Notes under the pieces: generated by a model
Told to the model about the DNA's origin: nothing
Database searches by the model: none
Seen by the model: the letters and a program-made list of their open reading frames with translations, nothing else
Shown here: positions 10,301 through 18,198 of the stretch, in pieces
Numbering within the stretch: the first letter of the stretch is position 1
Layout of the letters: the number at the start of each line of letters is the position of its first letter
Assembly: GCF_013343235.1 (NCBI RefSeq)
Contig: NZ_CP040094.1
Location: 2,790,501-2,854,500 of the forward strand
Reading direction: 5' to 3'
Source of the DNA: Nostoc sp. TCL240-02
Lineage (GTDB): Bacteria > Cyanobacteriota > Cyanobacteriia > Cyanobacteriales > Nostocaceae
DNA length: 64,000 bases
Position numbers and translations under genes: made by a program

Positions 10301-10405
10301 TATCCTGAAGAACGTAACCGTAAAGACTTGCGGCAAAATCGCGCTCAAATGCTAAAGCATTGGGAATTAAGTCAAAGAGATAACTCTACTGAAGCGAAGA
10401 AGTAA
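7382..10405 (+). CDS. Bifunctional YncE-like beta-propeller / phosphoesterase family protein
   Basis: A 1007-residue exported protein with an N-terminal hydrophobic signal. Residues of about 60-460 form YncE-like propeller repeats (VSKDGKTLVTANFENDSIS, SSSQNRLYVANGNDDSISV, NPDGRTLYVTLGGENAIAV). From about residue 510 (HVIYIVKENRTYDQVLGD) to 880 is a phosphoesterase domain of the phospholipase C / acid phosphatase superfamily, with metal-binding segments in NFYDSGESSG, LSHDHFGSFG and EDDSQNGPDHVDSHR. It probably hydrolyses phosphoesters in the periplasm or outside the cell. It is divergent from the phytase-like gene and followed by a strong terminator. The exact substrate is unknown. Confidence 0.87.
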   Translation: MKPSKNQGYLLSLLLLSTLSANIQSVSARTTSPVGNLQGGAALLPTGQTITPAAAPGSTFAPLATGLRTDDNADAAEAVSTALSPDGKTLLVLTSGYNQNFKNENTGSTFTYPVLDPQTGKSSSTTTPKAEWVFVYDVSSGKLVKKQQINIPNTYNGLAWAKDGSRFFVSGGIDDRVYVYASNGSQYVPDAPFILLGHNSNQTDPFPKYDGGLLKDTPAKAVATGAVVAGIAVSKDGKTLVTANFENDSISIVDTTTRKVTKEIKFFRPGDKLATGEFPFDVAIKSAENGQAAKVFISSQRDNEVLAVDIISGQITRIPIGSQPNKVLLSSSQNRLYVANGNDDSISVIDTNNNRVVQTISLSRPGEKYKGANPNSLTLNPDGRTLYVTLGGENAIAVVDLQGGRVNGRIPTGWYPNSVSVSQDGQRLYVVNAKSNSGPNPAGNLTTPAGLARNTNFKNEYNWALEKAGISIIPVPKGATLGTLSAQVDKNNGFYNRRPDRTMRYLQGKIKHVIYIVKENRTYDQVLGDLPLGNGDPTLTLFPNNISPNHHKLSFGFATFDNFYDSGESSGVGWNWSTYGRTTDYTEKTQSVLYGNAGFNGLTYDYEGTNRNISLALSQTSSNKSPINTRITGILDPSGHSSILPGDRDVDAPEGDGNLQPDAIGGYLWDTALRAGKTVRNYGFFVDNAVPYTTSQSDPTKPDPKNLTYIPISPTPYADKIPQAPVTKTVLLDKTDLYFRSFDQNNADTYLYSEWERDLKQNGLPNLMLVRLSHDHFGSFGTALAGLNTPELQMADNDYAIGKLVEKISHLPEWKETAIFIIEDDSQNGPDHVDSHRSLAYIISPYTKRGALVSTNYNTISVLRTMEDLLNIGYLAITDANSEPMSDAFTREPNFEPYTAIVPGNLCTNPVDPKLVPACQDRNVEKTAAMPILNPKKWWAAMTKDFNFVGEDKLDPEEFNEILWAGIKGDGIPYPEERNRKDLRQNRAQMLKHWELSQRDNSTEAKK

Positions 10406-10422
10406 CTATTAGAGGTTGGATA

Positions 10423-10449
10423 TAAAGACGTAGCACTGCTACGTCTTTA
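10423..10449 (+). terminator. Rho-independent-like hairpin after the phosphoesterase gene
   Basis: A perfect 12-bp stem (TAAAGACGTAGC paired with GCTACGTCTTTA) with an ACT loop, starting 17 bp after the stop codon. There is no long T run, as is usual for cyanobacterial terminators. Confidence 0.7.
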
Positions 10450-10527
10450 CAAGGATTTTAATAGGTCAATTTTCGTGTGATTGCTTGTTTTTCAATTGAT
10501 AATAAATGGTGTAAGGATTACAGAAAA

Positions 10528-12192
10528 ATGGTCAAAATGTTTTGGAAGTGGTTGCCGATTTGTCCAGTGACTTTGGGGCTCTTCTCGGTAATCACTACCA
10601 CAACTGGGGCGATGTCTGCGGCGGGCGATGCCAACGCACTTCCAGCTAAAACGGGAACTGTTCAAGAATCAGCAGGACAGGTAACATCTGTTTCTCAACT
10701 GTCGGATGTACAGCCGACAGATTGGGCATTCGGTGCATTGCAATCTTTGGTGGAGCGTTATGGGTGTATTGCAGGTTATCCTAATGCAACTTATCGCGGT
10801 AATCGGGCTTTAACTCGTTACGAATTTGCGGCTGGAATTAATGCCTGTTTAGATCGGGTCAATGAACTAATTTCAACTGCAACAACTGACATCGTTAAAA
10901 AAGAAGATTTAGCAACTCTGCAAAAATTACAAGAACAGTTTGCGTCTGAATTGGCAAGTTTGCGGGGTCGAGTAGATGCTTTAGAACCTTACCTGGAAAC
11001 TCTGGAAAAACAGCAGTTTTCAACCACGACAAAACTTCATGGTGAGGCAATTTTTGCTCTATCAGGGTTTGCATCTGGACAAGATGCCGATAATGCTGAT
11101 ATTCCGAGAAGCACGACTTTTGGCGATCGCGTCCGCCTCAACTTTGACACCAGTTTCACTGGACAAGACTTACTCAGAGTTCGCTTACAAGCCCTTAACC
11201 TCAATTACTTCTCTAGTGAAGGTGGCACTGGAACTAGATTACCAGAAGGGACTCTAGCTTTTAATGCAGAAATTGGAGATGAAGATCCTGAAAATAATCA
11301 AGTTGGAGTTGAGACACTGTATTACAGATTTCCTCTAGGCAAAAAAACCGAAGTTACTTTTTTTGCCAACGAAGGGGAAGTTGAAGATTTTGTGAATACA
11401 ATCAACCCCTTTTTGGATGGGGATGAGGGAGCCAGTGGTGCTTTATCCAAGTTTGGCAGTCGGAACTCAGTTTACTACTTTGTACCTGCTGGAGCCGGAG
11501 TTGGGTTGACACACCGCCTCTCTGAGCAGTTGGAGTTGAGTTTGGGATATTTGTCTAGTACAGCATCCAACCCCAACGCTAACAGAGGTTTATTCAATGG
11601 TTCTTACGGTGCGATCGCTCAATTGACTTTCCAACCTAGCGATCGCCTCAGTATCGGTTTAACTTACGTCAATGCCTATAATAACCAGGGTGAGGATTTA
11701 GCAATCCCAGGTACTGGTAGCCAAAAAGCTAACTTGGGCTTAGTTACTGATTCGCCGACTTCCACCAACGCTTACGGCTTGGAAGCATCCTATCAAGTAA
11801 ATTCCGGCTTTTTGATTAATGCTTGGGCTGGCTTTGCCAAAACCCGCGTTTTAGGCGTAGGAGATGCCGATATTTGGAATTATGCAGTTGCTTTAGCTTT
11901 CCCCGATTTGGGTAAAAAAGGCAACCTGGCGGGGCTGATTGTGGGTATGGAACCGAAAGTGACCGGTGCTAATGGGGCGATCGCGAATGTATTTACAGAC
12001 ATAGTTCCGCTGCAAAACCGCGACTCTGCTCAAGACCGAAACACCTCTTTACACGTTGAAGGTTTTTACAGTTATGCAGTTTCCGACAATATTACCATCA
12101 CCCCTGGTTTAATTTGGCTGACTGCTCCCAACCATGACGATCGAAACAGTGATGCTGTACTGGGAGTTATTAGAACTACCTTTACCTTCTAA
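10528..12192 (+). CDS. SLH domain porin (cyanobacterial OprB-type outer-membrane porin)
   Basis: About 554 residues from the ATG at 10528, chosen because AAGGA lies 10 bp upstream; a GTG at 10477 would add 17 residues before the signal peptide. The signal region is followed by an SLH domain (SDVQPTDWAFGALQSLVERY and NRALTRYEFAAGINACLDRV), which anchors cyanobacterial porins to the cell wall. A short coiled coil (DLATLQKLQEQFASELASLRGRV) follows, then a beta-barrel of the carbohydrate-selective porin type ending in phenylalanine (VIRTTFTF). Such porins are major outer-membrane channels for inorganic ions, some with a role in iron uptake. Length and domain order are normal for the family. Confidence 0.92.
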   Translation: MVKMFWKWLPICPVTLGLFSVITTTTGAMSAAGDANALPAKTGTVQESAGQVTSVSQLSDVQPTDWAFGALQSLVERYGCIAGYPNATYRGNRALTRYEFAAGINACLDRVNELISTATTDIVKKEDLATLQKLQEQFASELASLRGRVDALEPYLETLEKQQFSTTTKLHGEAIFALSGFASGQDADNADIPRSTTFGDRVRLNFDTSFTGQDLLRVRLQALNLNYFSSEGGTGTRLPEGTLAFNAEIGDEDPENNQVGVETLYYRFPLGKKTEVTFFANEGEVEDFVNTINPFLDGDEGASGALSKFGSRNSVYYFVPAGAGVGLTHRLSEQLELSLGYLSSTASNPNANRGLFNGSYGAIAQLTFQPSDRLSIGLTYVNAYNNQGEDLAIPGTGSQKANLGLVTDSPTSTNAYGLEASYQVNSGFLINAWAGFAKTRVLGVGDADIWNYAVALAFPDLGKKGNLAGLIVGMEPKVTGANGAIANVFTDIVPLQNRDSAQDRNTSLHVEGFYSYAVSDNITITPGLIWLTAPNHDDRNSDAVLGVIRTTFTF

Positions 12193-12233
12193 ATTCTGCT
12201 GTGGTTTTATTGAAGACAATTGAAGGATTTGTT

Positions 12234-12692
12234 ATGCACAAAATACGATTGAGTTCCATCTTTTTCAGATATAGTCTGACCTCTGTCATATTATTAACAA
12301 CACTTTCTACTGGGTTAATTCGCCCAATCAAAACCCTAGCTGAATGCACCCCTGGTACTAGTAATTGCGAGAAGAAAACAGATAATTCTTCTTGTGATTC
12401 TAGAAATCCATACAACTTGGTTGCAGACACCACAAGAGTGCGGAGAATTAAGATTTCTTGGGATATATGTCAAAAAAATGATTTTTATCAAGTAACTTGG
12501 GGCGACGATAAAGATGATATGACGCAAATCGATGACCCAACAGCACGTAGTTGGACTTATACCGGAGCCAGGGATCTTGTTAAGTACACCTTTAAAGTCC
12601 GTGGGTGCAATGCTCGTCCTACTCAAGATGCTGCTCAAGAACCAGATTGTACCCCTTGGACAGAATTACTTGTAACAACACCTGATTGGTAA
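12234..12692 (+). CDS. Small secreted protein of unknown function
   Basis: A 152-residue protein starting at ATG 12234, with AAGGA six bases upstream; a GTG at 12201 is in frame but lacks a ribosome binding site. A hydrophobic signal segment (SVILLTTLSTGLI) is followed by a cysteine-containing mature part resembling a fibronectin type III-like beta-sandwich (IKISWDICQKNDFYQVTWGD, YTFKVRGCNARP). Six cysteines suggest disulfides. It lies between the porin and a PEP-CTERM protein in a run of exported proteins. Function unknown. Confidence 0.6.
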   Translation: MHKIRLSSIFFRYSLTSVILLTTLSTGLIRPIKTLAECTPGTSNCEKKTDNSSCDSRNPYNLVADTTRVRRIKISWDICQKNDFYQVTWGDDKDDMTQIDDPTARSWTYTGARDLVKYTFKVRGCNARPTQDAAQEPDCTPWTELLVTTPDW

Positions 12693-12749
12693 CTCTTGCT
12701 GGTTGTTTCTAGAGATCACTTACACAAATCTATTTTGAGGGTAATCGAT

Positions 12750-13277
12750 ATGAAATTGTTTTCACAATTAGCGATCGCTACTAGCCTTGTTCTGGGTTTG
12801 GCTACATTAAGCACTAAATCCGCATCAGCTGCAATTATTAATTATGCCTTCACCGTTGATAGTTCTACAATCAAAGGAAACGGTTTATTTAGCGTTGATG
12901 ACGCAACTTTCAGTAATGATAATTTTCCAGTAGCACCACTTCAGTCGCTAACTTTTCAATTCGATAATGACCCCAATATTTATACCGCCAAGGATGATAT
13001 TGAATATCCAGATTATCCCGTTGCATTTCCAACAGTATCATTAGCAGATAACGCATCGATTGGATTGCTGTACAACTTTCTCGACAAAGTTAATCCTTCT
13101 AAAAGTTACGAAATTTCTGGAACATCATTTTCCGTATCCTCCGAAACTCCCAATTCTGGTACAGTTTCTTATCGAAAAGTACCCGAGCCTAGTACTTTAG
13201 ATAGCACACTTCTGGTTGGCAGTATTGGCTTATTCCTGACAAGAAAGGTAAGATCAATTAAAAAGATTAAAGCTTAA
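12750..13277 (+). CDS. PEP-CTERM sorting domain protein
   Basis: A 175-residue exported protein. The start is ATG 12750 with TGAGGG upstream. It has a signal peptide (LAIATSLVLGLATLSTKSASA), a beta-rich middle and a C-terminal sorting signal: VPEPSTL, then a hydrophobic segment and a basic tail (RKVRSIKKIKA). In bacteria with an exosortase this signal directs membrane transit and processing, and such proteins are often linked to exopolysaccharide. The TSLVLG and VPEPST features are standard for cyanobacterial members. The specific role is unknown. Confidence 0.8.
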   Translation: MKLFSQLAIATSLVLGLATLSTKSASAAIINYAFTVDSSTIKGNGLFSVDDATFSNDNFPVAPLQSLTFQFDNDPNIYTAKDDIEYPDYPVAFPTVSLADNASIGLLYNFLDKVNPSKSYEISGTSFSVSSETPNSGTVSYRKVPEPSTLDSTLLVGSIGLFLTRKVRSIKKIKA

Positions 13278-13357
13278 CCTCAACTTCAGAGGGTGTAATG
13301 TCGTTGTGTCGCAACTGCATACACTCTCTTAATAATTTTATAAAAAACAAAATATCC

Positions 13358-13744
13358 ATGAAAATTACTGACATTCATCATATAGCTATTATTTGTTCTG
13401 ACTACGATCGCTCCAAAGCATTTTATGTAGAAGTTTTAGGCTTTTCAATTATTCAAGAGACTTTTCGCGCTGAAAGAAATTCTTATAAATTAGATTTAAA
13501 AGTTGCAGAAAATACTCAAATCGAACTATTCTCTTTTCCAAATCCTCCAGAACGATCTAGTAAACCAGAGGCTTGTGGTTTAAGACATCTTGCTTTTAAA
13601 GTTGATGATATTGAGGAAACTGTTTTTTATTTAAACTCGCAAGGTGTAGAAACAGAAAATATCAGAATTGACGAAATTACAGGTAAGAAATTTACTTTTT
13701 TTAAAGATCCTGATAATTTGCCGTTAGAAATTTATGAAAATTAG
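13358..13744 (+). CDS. VOC family (glyoxalase-like, YaeR/GloA2 type) protein
   Basis: A 128-residue single-domain vicinal oxygen chelate protein starting at ATG 13358; the 20 extra in-frame codons upstream look non-coding. Motifs are IHHIAIICSDYDRSKAFYVEVLGF (first metal ligand His), IELFSFPNPPERSSKPEACGLRHLAFKV (second His and the loop typical of the SMU1112c/YaeR group), and a C-terminal FFKDPDNLPLEIYE with the last Glu ligand. The group resembles glyoxalase I but the substrate is generally unknown. It has no clear operon partner. Confidence 0.85.
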   Translation: MKITDIHHIAIICSDYDRSKAFYVEVLGFSIIQETFRAERNSYKLDLKVAENTQIELFSFPNPPERSSKPEACGLRHLAFKVDDIEETVFYLNSQGVETENIRIDEITGKKFTFFKDPDNLPLEIYEN

Positions 13745-13814
13745 AGTAGATAAATTTGGATTAAATAATTGCAGATTAATAATAAGTGAGCAAGCTATTT
13801 GGTAAAATTATCAA

Positions 13815-14606
13815 ATGTTTGACAATATCTGCAAATTTTTAGCTGAAAATTTCTCCAGCGACTTCGCCACTTGGTTATTAGGCGAACCCATTACTTTAAC
13901 TGAACTCAGTCCAAAAGAATTATCTCTCGAACCCATTCGTGCTGATGCCTTAATTTTGCTACAGTCGGAGCAAACCATCTTGCATTTGGAATTTCAAACC
14001 CAAGTGGATGCGGAAATTCCTTTTCGGATGATTGACTATCGATTGCGAGTTTATCGCCGTTTTCCACACAAAGCAATGCATCAAGTCGTAATTTATCTCA
14101 AGCAGACAAATTCGGATTTGGTGCAACAAAATACATTTACAATTGCTGGAACACGCCATGAATTTGAAGTTATCAGACTTTGGGAACAACCAACCGAAGT
14201 ATTTTTGAGAACACCTGGACTTTTACCTTTGGCAGTGTTGAGTAGTACAATTGAGCCAGAAGTTATACTAAATGAAGTGGTGCGTGAAATTAACGGTATT
14301 ACAGAATCAAGAACTCAAAGTAATATTGCTGCTTCCACGGCTATTTTAGCTGGTTTAGTATTAGATAAAGAGGTTATTAAACGAATTTTGAGGTCAGACA
14401 TTATGCGCGAGTCAGTGATTTATCAAGATATTTTACAAGAAGGGAAAGCCGAAGGGAAAGCTGAAGGGAAAGCTGAAGCTTTACTTGAAGTGGCAAGCAA
14501 CCTTTTTAATACTGGTATGCCATTAGAAGAGATAGCAAGATTGACAGGGTTATCAATTGAGCAGTTACAGTATTTGCAGGTAAGCAAATCTGGTGATTCC
14601 AAATAA
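13815..14606 (+). CDS. Rpn family / PD-(D/E)XK nuclease-like protein
   Basis: A 263-residue protein of the type common in cyanobacteria as Rpn-like or PD-(D/E)XK 'transposase-related' proteins. RADALILLQSEQTILHLEFQTQVD holds the Asp and the E-x-Q nuclease core. The C-terminal third is helical and contains an in-frame 12-nt repeat encoding EGKA three times, followed by a helix-turn-helix-like segment (GMPLEEIARLTGLSIEQLQ). Members can cleave DNA and promote recombination, but activity of this copy is not known. It is a single gene, ended by a strong hairpin. Confidence 0.78.
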   Translation: MFDNICKFLAENFSSDFATWLLGEPITLTELSPKELSLEPIRADALILLQSEQTILHLEFQTQVDAEIPFRMIDYRLRVYRRFPHKAMHQVVIYLKQTNSDLVQQNTFTIAGTRHEFEVIRLWEQPTEVFLRTPGLLPLAVLSSTIEPEVILNEVVREINGITESRTQSNIAASTAILAGLVLDKEVIKRILRSDIMRESVIYQDILQEGKAEGKAEGKAEALLEVASNLFNTGMPLEEIARLTGLSIEQLQYLQVSKSGDSK

Positions 14607-14610
14607 ATAA

Positions 14611-14635
14611 TCGGTGCAGTTTGACTGCACCGATT
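14611..14635. terminator. Bidirectional hairpin between convergent genes
   Basis: A perfect 11-bp stem (ATCGGTGCAGT with ACTGCACCGAT) and a TTG loop, lying between the convergent Rpn-like and PIN/TRAM genes. It could terminate both transcripts. Confidence 0.7.
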
Positions 14636-14670
14636 GCACAATTTATATTTAATTGCACCGGACGTTTCCC

Positions 14671-15747
14671 TCACGCCAATGCTGAAGCTTGGGGTTTGGC
14701 AAAAATCATTCTTCCTGCGGTGGTTTGCAAAGCACTGGTGACTACGACTCGCAGTTCACCACCCACATAACTGCTGCCTTCTTCAACTACTACCATTGTG
14801 CCATCATCTAGATAACCAATACCTTGGCTTGGTTCTTTGCCTTCCTTGAGGATTTTCAAATCAAGGTTGTCACCAGGTAAATAACTAGGACGGACAGCGT
14901 TAACTAAATCATTCACATTCAAAACAGGTACTTTCTGAACACTAGCAACTTTAGACAAGTTGTAGTCGTTAGTTAGCAGTGTGCCGCTAATTTCTTGGGC
15001 GAAACGTACCAACTTGGCATCGACTGTGGGAATATCTTCGTAGTCAACTGCATTAATCAAAATGCGATCGGGATATTCTTCCTTAATGCGGTTGAGAATT
15101 TCTAGTCCTCTCCTTCCCCGCACGCGCTTTTGGTCTTTGCTAGCATCTGCCACTTGTTGGAGTTCTTGCAAGACAAATTGCGGTACGAGAATTTGTCCTT
15201 CCAGAAACCCTGTTTCTAATAGCGCTTCAATGCGACCATCAATAATACAGCTAGTATCTAAAACTTTGGTATTCGCTGGTTTTAGCGTTCCTTCTACAAC
15301 CATCGATTCGACAGTGTTGGGATTAATGAACCGCAATAAACCTCGTCCGTGGGTATCTGCCAAATTCATGCCTGTGACGGAGAGGATAATGCTACCGACA
15401 ACTGCCACAAGTGGCTTAATAAATCCAAAGTCCGCCGGGATAGGTAGTAAGAATAATGGGGCTAGCATGAGGTTAGCTAGCAACAAGCCAATTACTAAGC
15501 CAATGGCACGAGTTAAAATCATTTCCAGAGGCATTTCTTTGACTTGCGATTCTAGGCGGCGATATGTCGTCTGGAAACTCAGCCCGATCGCACCACCAAT
15601 AATAGCGGCAAAGACGGCAACAACTAAGCGTAAAGCTTCAAGATTTGTTACCTGATCGAGAGTGCCATTGGGTAGTAGTTCAATGCTGTAGAACCCTATT
15701 CCCGAAGCTGCCAGGATAAATGAGAAAATGATAATTGCGTCAAGCAT
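14671..15747 (-). CDS. PIN/TRAM domain membrane protein (YacL-like)
   Basis: A 358-residue protein starting at ATG 15747; a TTG at 15768 is in frame but sits where the ribosome binding site should be. The first 130 residues have about four membrane segments. A PIN domain follows (VLDTSCIIDGRIEALLETG, with later acidic residues in VDAKLV and LLTNDYNL) and a C-terminal TRAM domain (QGIGYLDDGTMVVVEEG). The family, which includes Bacillus YacL, is conserved in cyanobacteria and plastid relatives and is thought to be an RNA-binding nuclease at the membrane. Length and order are normal. Confidence 0.9.
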   Translation of the reverse strand: MLDAIIIFSFILAASGIGFYSIELLPNGTLDQVTNLEALRLVVAVFAAIIGGAIGLSFQTTYRRLESQVKEMPLEMILTRAIGLVIGLLLANLMLAPLFLLPIPADFGFIKPLVAVVGSIILSVTGMNLADTHGRGLLRFINPNTVESMVVEGTLKPANTKVLDTSCIIDGRIEALLETGFLEGQILVPQFVLQELQQVADASKDQKRVRGRRGLEILNRIKEEYPDRILINAVDYEDIPTVDAKLVRFAQEISGTLLTNDYNLSKVASVQKVPVLNVNDLVNAVRPSYLPGDNLDLKILKEGKEPSQGIGYLDDGTMVVVEEGSSYVGGELRVVVTSALQTTAGRMIFAKPQASALA

Positions 15748-15998
15748 GGTTATGTTGTTTTCCTGCAACTGTGTTCACCGATAAAGTTAAGTATTTTTTA
15801 TTTCATCGGTAAGATAAACTGATCAATATTGACTTACACTAAGGGTTTAGGCTGACAATATCTGCAATTATTATAACTAAAGGCTTTTATCTTAATATTT
15901 TTCATTGTTTCTTTGTAAAACGACAAAAATTTGTAAATTAACTGCTCATTTTCATTGTCTCTAATTCGCAGTTGGCTTAACTTAAAACTTTTCTCAAA

Positions 15999-17180
15999 AT
16001 GAGTCAAAAATTTGGTATTTCGGGAATTGCAAGTTCTGCTTATGTGCATATTCCCTTTTGCAGACGGCGATGCTTTTATTGTGATTTCCCGGTGTCTGTT
16101 GTTGGCGATCGCTTGCGGGGCGAAACATCTGGTACTATCTCCCAATATGTTGAGGTGCTATGTCAAGAAATTGCTATGACACCAGCATTTGGTCAACCCT
16201 TAAAGACAATTTTCTTCGGTGGTGGTACTCCTTCGCTGCTATCAACTGAGCAGTTACAACGGATAGTAACAGAGTTAGAGAACCATTTTGGTATTGCGTC
16301 TGGGGTAGAAATTTCTATGGAAATTGACCCAGCCACCTTTGATTTAGCACATATAGCAGGATATCGCAGTGCAGGCGTGAACCGGGTAAGTTTGGGTGTA
16401 CAAGCCTTTCAATCAGAATTATTGCAAAGGGCGGGGCGATCGCACTCAGTTGAAGATATTTTTGCAGCTGTGGAACTAATTCATCAAGTCGAGATTCCCG
16501 AATTTAGCTTAGACCTAATCTCCGGGTTGCCGCATCAGTCTTTAGATCAATGGCAAGATTCTCTCACCAAAGCGGTAGCGCTTCTACCTACTCACATATC
16601 TATTTATGATCTGACCATCGAACCAGGTACAGCCTTTGGTCGTTACTACAAACCTGGCGATACTCCTTTGCCCACAGATGAAGCCACAGTCAAAATGTAC
16701 CAGATGGGGCAGCAGATTTTGACTGGTGCAGGTTATGAGCATTATGAAATTTCCAATTATGCCCAACCTGGTCATCAGTGCCGACATAATCGAGTCTATT
16801 GGGAAAACCGCCCTTACTACGGCTTTGGGATGGGTGCGGCGAGTTATGTTGAGGGTAAACGCTTCACTCGTCCGCGTAAAACTAAGGAGTATTACCAGTG
16901 GGTGGAAGCTGGCAGTGTAATTGATTGTGATCTGACTCCCCCAAAGGAAGTATTGTTAGAAACATTAATGTTGGGGTTGCGTTTGGCGGAGGGTATGAGT
17001 TTGGCGGCGTTGGCGGAAGCTTATGGAGAAGAAAAAGTAGAGGAAATTTGCAGATGTTTGCAAGAGTATTTTGACAAAGGTTGGGTAAAAGTTGCAGAGG
17101 GAAGGTTGCGTTTAATTGATCCCCAAGGGTTTTTGTTTTCTAATGTAGTGTTGGCGGAGTTGTTTGAAAAGTTGGGGTGA
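15999..17180 (+). CDS. hemW: Radical SAM family heme chaperone HemW
   Basis: A 393-residue HemW, often mislabelled as oxygen-independent coproporphyrinogen III oxidase. The [4Fe-4S]/SAM motif is CRRRCFYCDF near residue 25, followed by FFGGGTPSLL and the HemW signature HNRVYWENRPYYGFGMGAASY. HemW binds heme and helps insert it into respiratory enzymes. The 3' end runs directly toward galU, whose ATG begins 10 bp after the stop, suggesting co-transcription. The 250 bp between PIN/TRAM and hemW contain the divergent promoters and nothing else recognisable. Confidence 0.93.
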   Translation: MSQKFGISGIASSAYVHIPFCRRRCFYCDFPVSVVGDRLRGETSGTISQYVEVLCQEIAMTPAFGQPLKTIFFGGGTPSLLSTEQLQRIVTELENHFGIASGVEISMEIDPATFDLAHIAGYRSAGVNRVSLGVQAFQSELLQRAGRSHSVEDIFAAVELIHQVEIPEFSLDLISGLPHQSLDQWQDSLTKAVALLPTHISIYDLTIEPGTAFGRYYKPGDTPLPTDEATVKMYQMGQQILTGAGYEHYEISNYAQPGHQCRHNRVYWENRPYYGFGMGAASYVEGKRFTRPRKTKEYYQWVEAGSVIDCDLTPPKEVLLETLMLGLRLAEGMSLAALAEAYGEEKVEEICRCLQEYFDKGWVKVAEGRLRLIDPQGFLFSNVVLAELFEKLG

Positions 17181-17190
17181 CGATCCATTT

Positions 17191-18078
17191 ATGCAGAAAA
17201 ATCAAGTTAGAAAGGCTGTGATTCCGGTAGCTGGTTTCGGCACTCGGTTGTTTCCAGCTACGAAAGTTGTGAAAAAAGAACTTTTTCCGATTATTGATCG
17301 AGATGGTAGGGCAAAACCTGTGATTCTCGCAATTATTGAAGAGGCAATTAGTGCTGGAATTGCAGAAGTAGGGATCGTGGTGCAGCCCGATGACAAAGAA
17401 GTATTTGAAGATTTATTGAAAAACCCACCTAAAAAAGAACTTTTAGATAAACTTTCACCACAAAACAAAGAATATAGCCGATATCTCGAAGATTTAGGTA
17501 GTAGAGTTACCATTTTATTGCAAGAGGAGCAATTAGGCTATGGTCATGCGGTATTTTGTGTCAAAGATTGGGTGCAAAATGAGCCATTTTTGCTAATATT
17601 GGGCGACCACATTTATGCATCTGATATTGAAAAATCTTGTGCTAGTCAAGTTTTAGATGTTTACGAACAAGTGAATCAAAATGTTGTTGGCTTAACTACA
17701 ATGCCAGCAGAAATTATTCATAAGGCTGGGTGTGTAACAGGAGTTTGGCAAGAGTTAAATTCGATTTTGTCAGTTACACAACTCTATGAAAAGCCGACTA
17801 TCGAGTATGCACGAGAAAATCTGAGTGTAGAGGGAATGGCAGAAAATGAATTTTTAGGTATATTTGGCTTGTATTTACTTACGCCGAAGATTTTTGACTT
17901 TATAGCAGAACATATAAATCAAAATTTTCGAGAACGAGGTGAATTTCAGTTAACATCCTGTCTGGAAAGATTGCGCCAGGAAGAGGGAATGACAGGATAT
18001 GTTGTTAAAGGGAAGTGTTTTGATACAGGTTTGCCAGATGCTTATCGTCAGACAATGATTGATTTTAGAAATTTATAG
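17191..18078 (+). CDS. galU: UTP--glucose-1-phosphate uridylyltransferase-like nucleotidyltransferase
   Basis: A 295-residue sugar-nucleotide transferase. The start is ATG 17191; a TTG at 17164 inside hemW is unlikely. The N-terminal GAGFGTRLFP-type loop (VAGFGTRLFPATKVVKKELFP) binds the nucleotide, LGYGHAVFC and LILGDHIYASD contain the catalytic and metal-binding residues, and KCFDTGLPDAYRQT is near the C-terminus. It would make UDP-glucose for cell-wall or exopolysaccharide synthesis. Several cyanobacterial GalU-like paralogues exist, so the exact sugar is inferred from family. Confidence 0.82.
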   Translation: MQKNQVRKAVIPVAGFGTRLFPATKVVKKELFPIIDRDGRAKPVILAIIEEAISAGIAEVGIVVQPDDKEVFEDLLKNPPKKELLDKLSPQNKEYSRYLEDLGSRVTILLQEEQLGYGHAVFCVKDWVQNEPFLLILGDHIYASDIEKSCASQVLDVYEQVNQNVVGLTTMPAEIIHKAGCVTGVWQELNSILSVTQLYEKPTIEYARENLSVEGMAENEFLGIFGLYLLTPKIFDFIAEHINQNFRERGEFQLTSCLERLRQEEGMTGYVVKGKCFDTGLPDAYRQTMIDFRNL

Positions 18079-18173
18079 ATGAATCTGAGTTCAAAAAGTC
18101 GCTTACCTAAAAAAGGAATAATGTTTTTTATTTCCACTAATAAAAAATTGAGTGACTAGTAGCCATTAATTAC

Positions 18174-18198
18174 AATTACGAATTACGAATTACGAATT
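18174..18198. repeat. Short tandem heptamer repeat (AATTACG)n
   Basis: Three full copies of AATTACG and a partial one run directly into the start codon of the next gene. This is a short tandemly repeated repetitive (STRR) sequence of the kind known from Nostoc and Anabaena. It replaces the normal ribosome binding site region of the methyltransferase gene. Confidence 0.8.
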
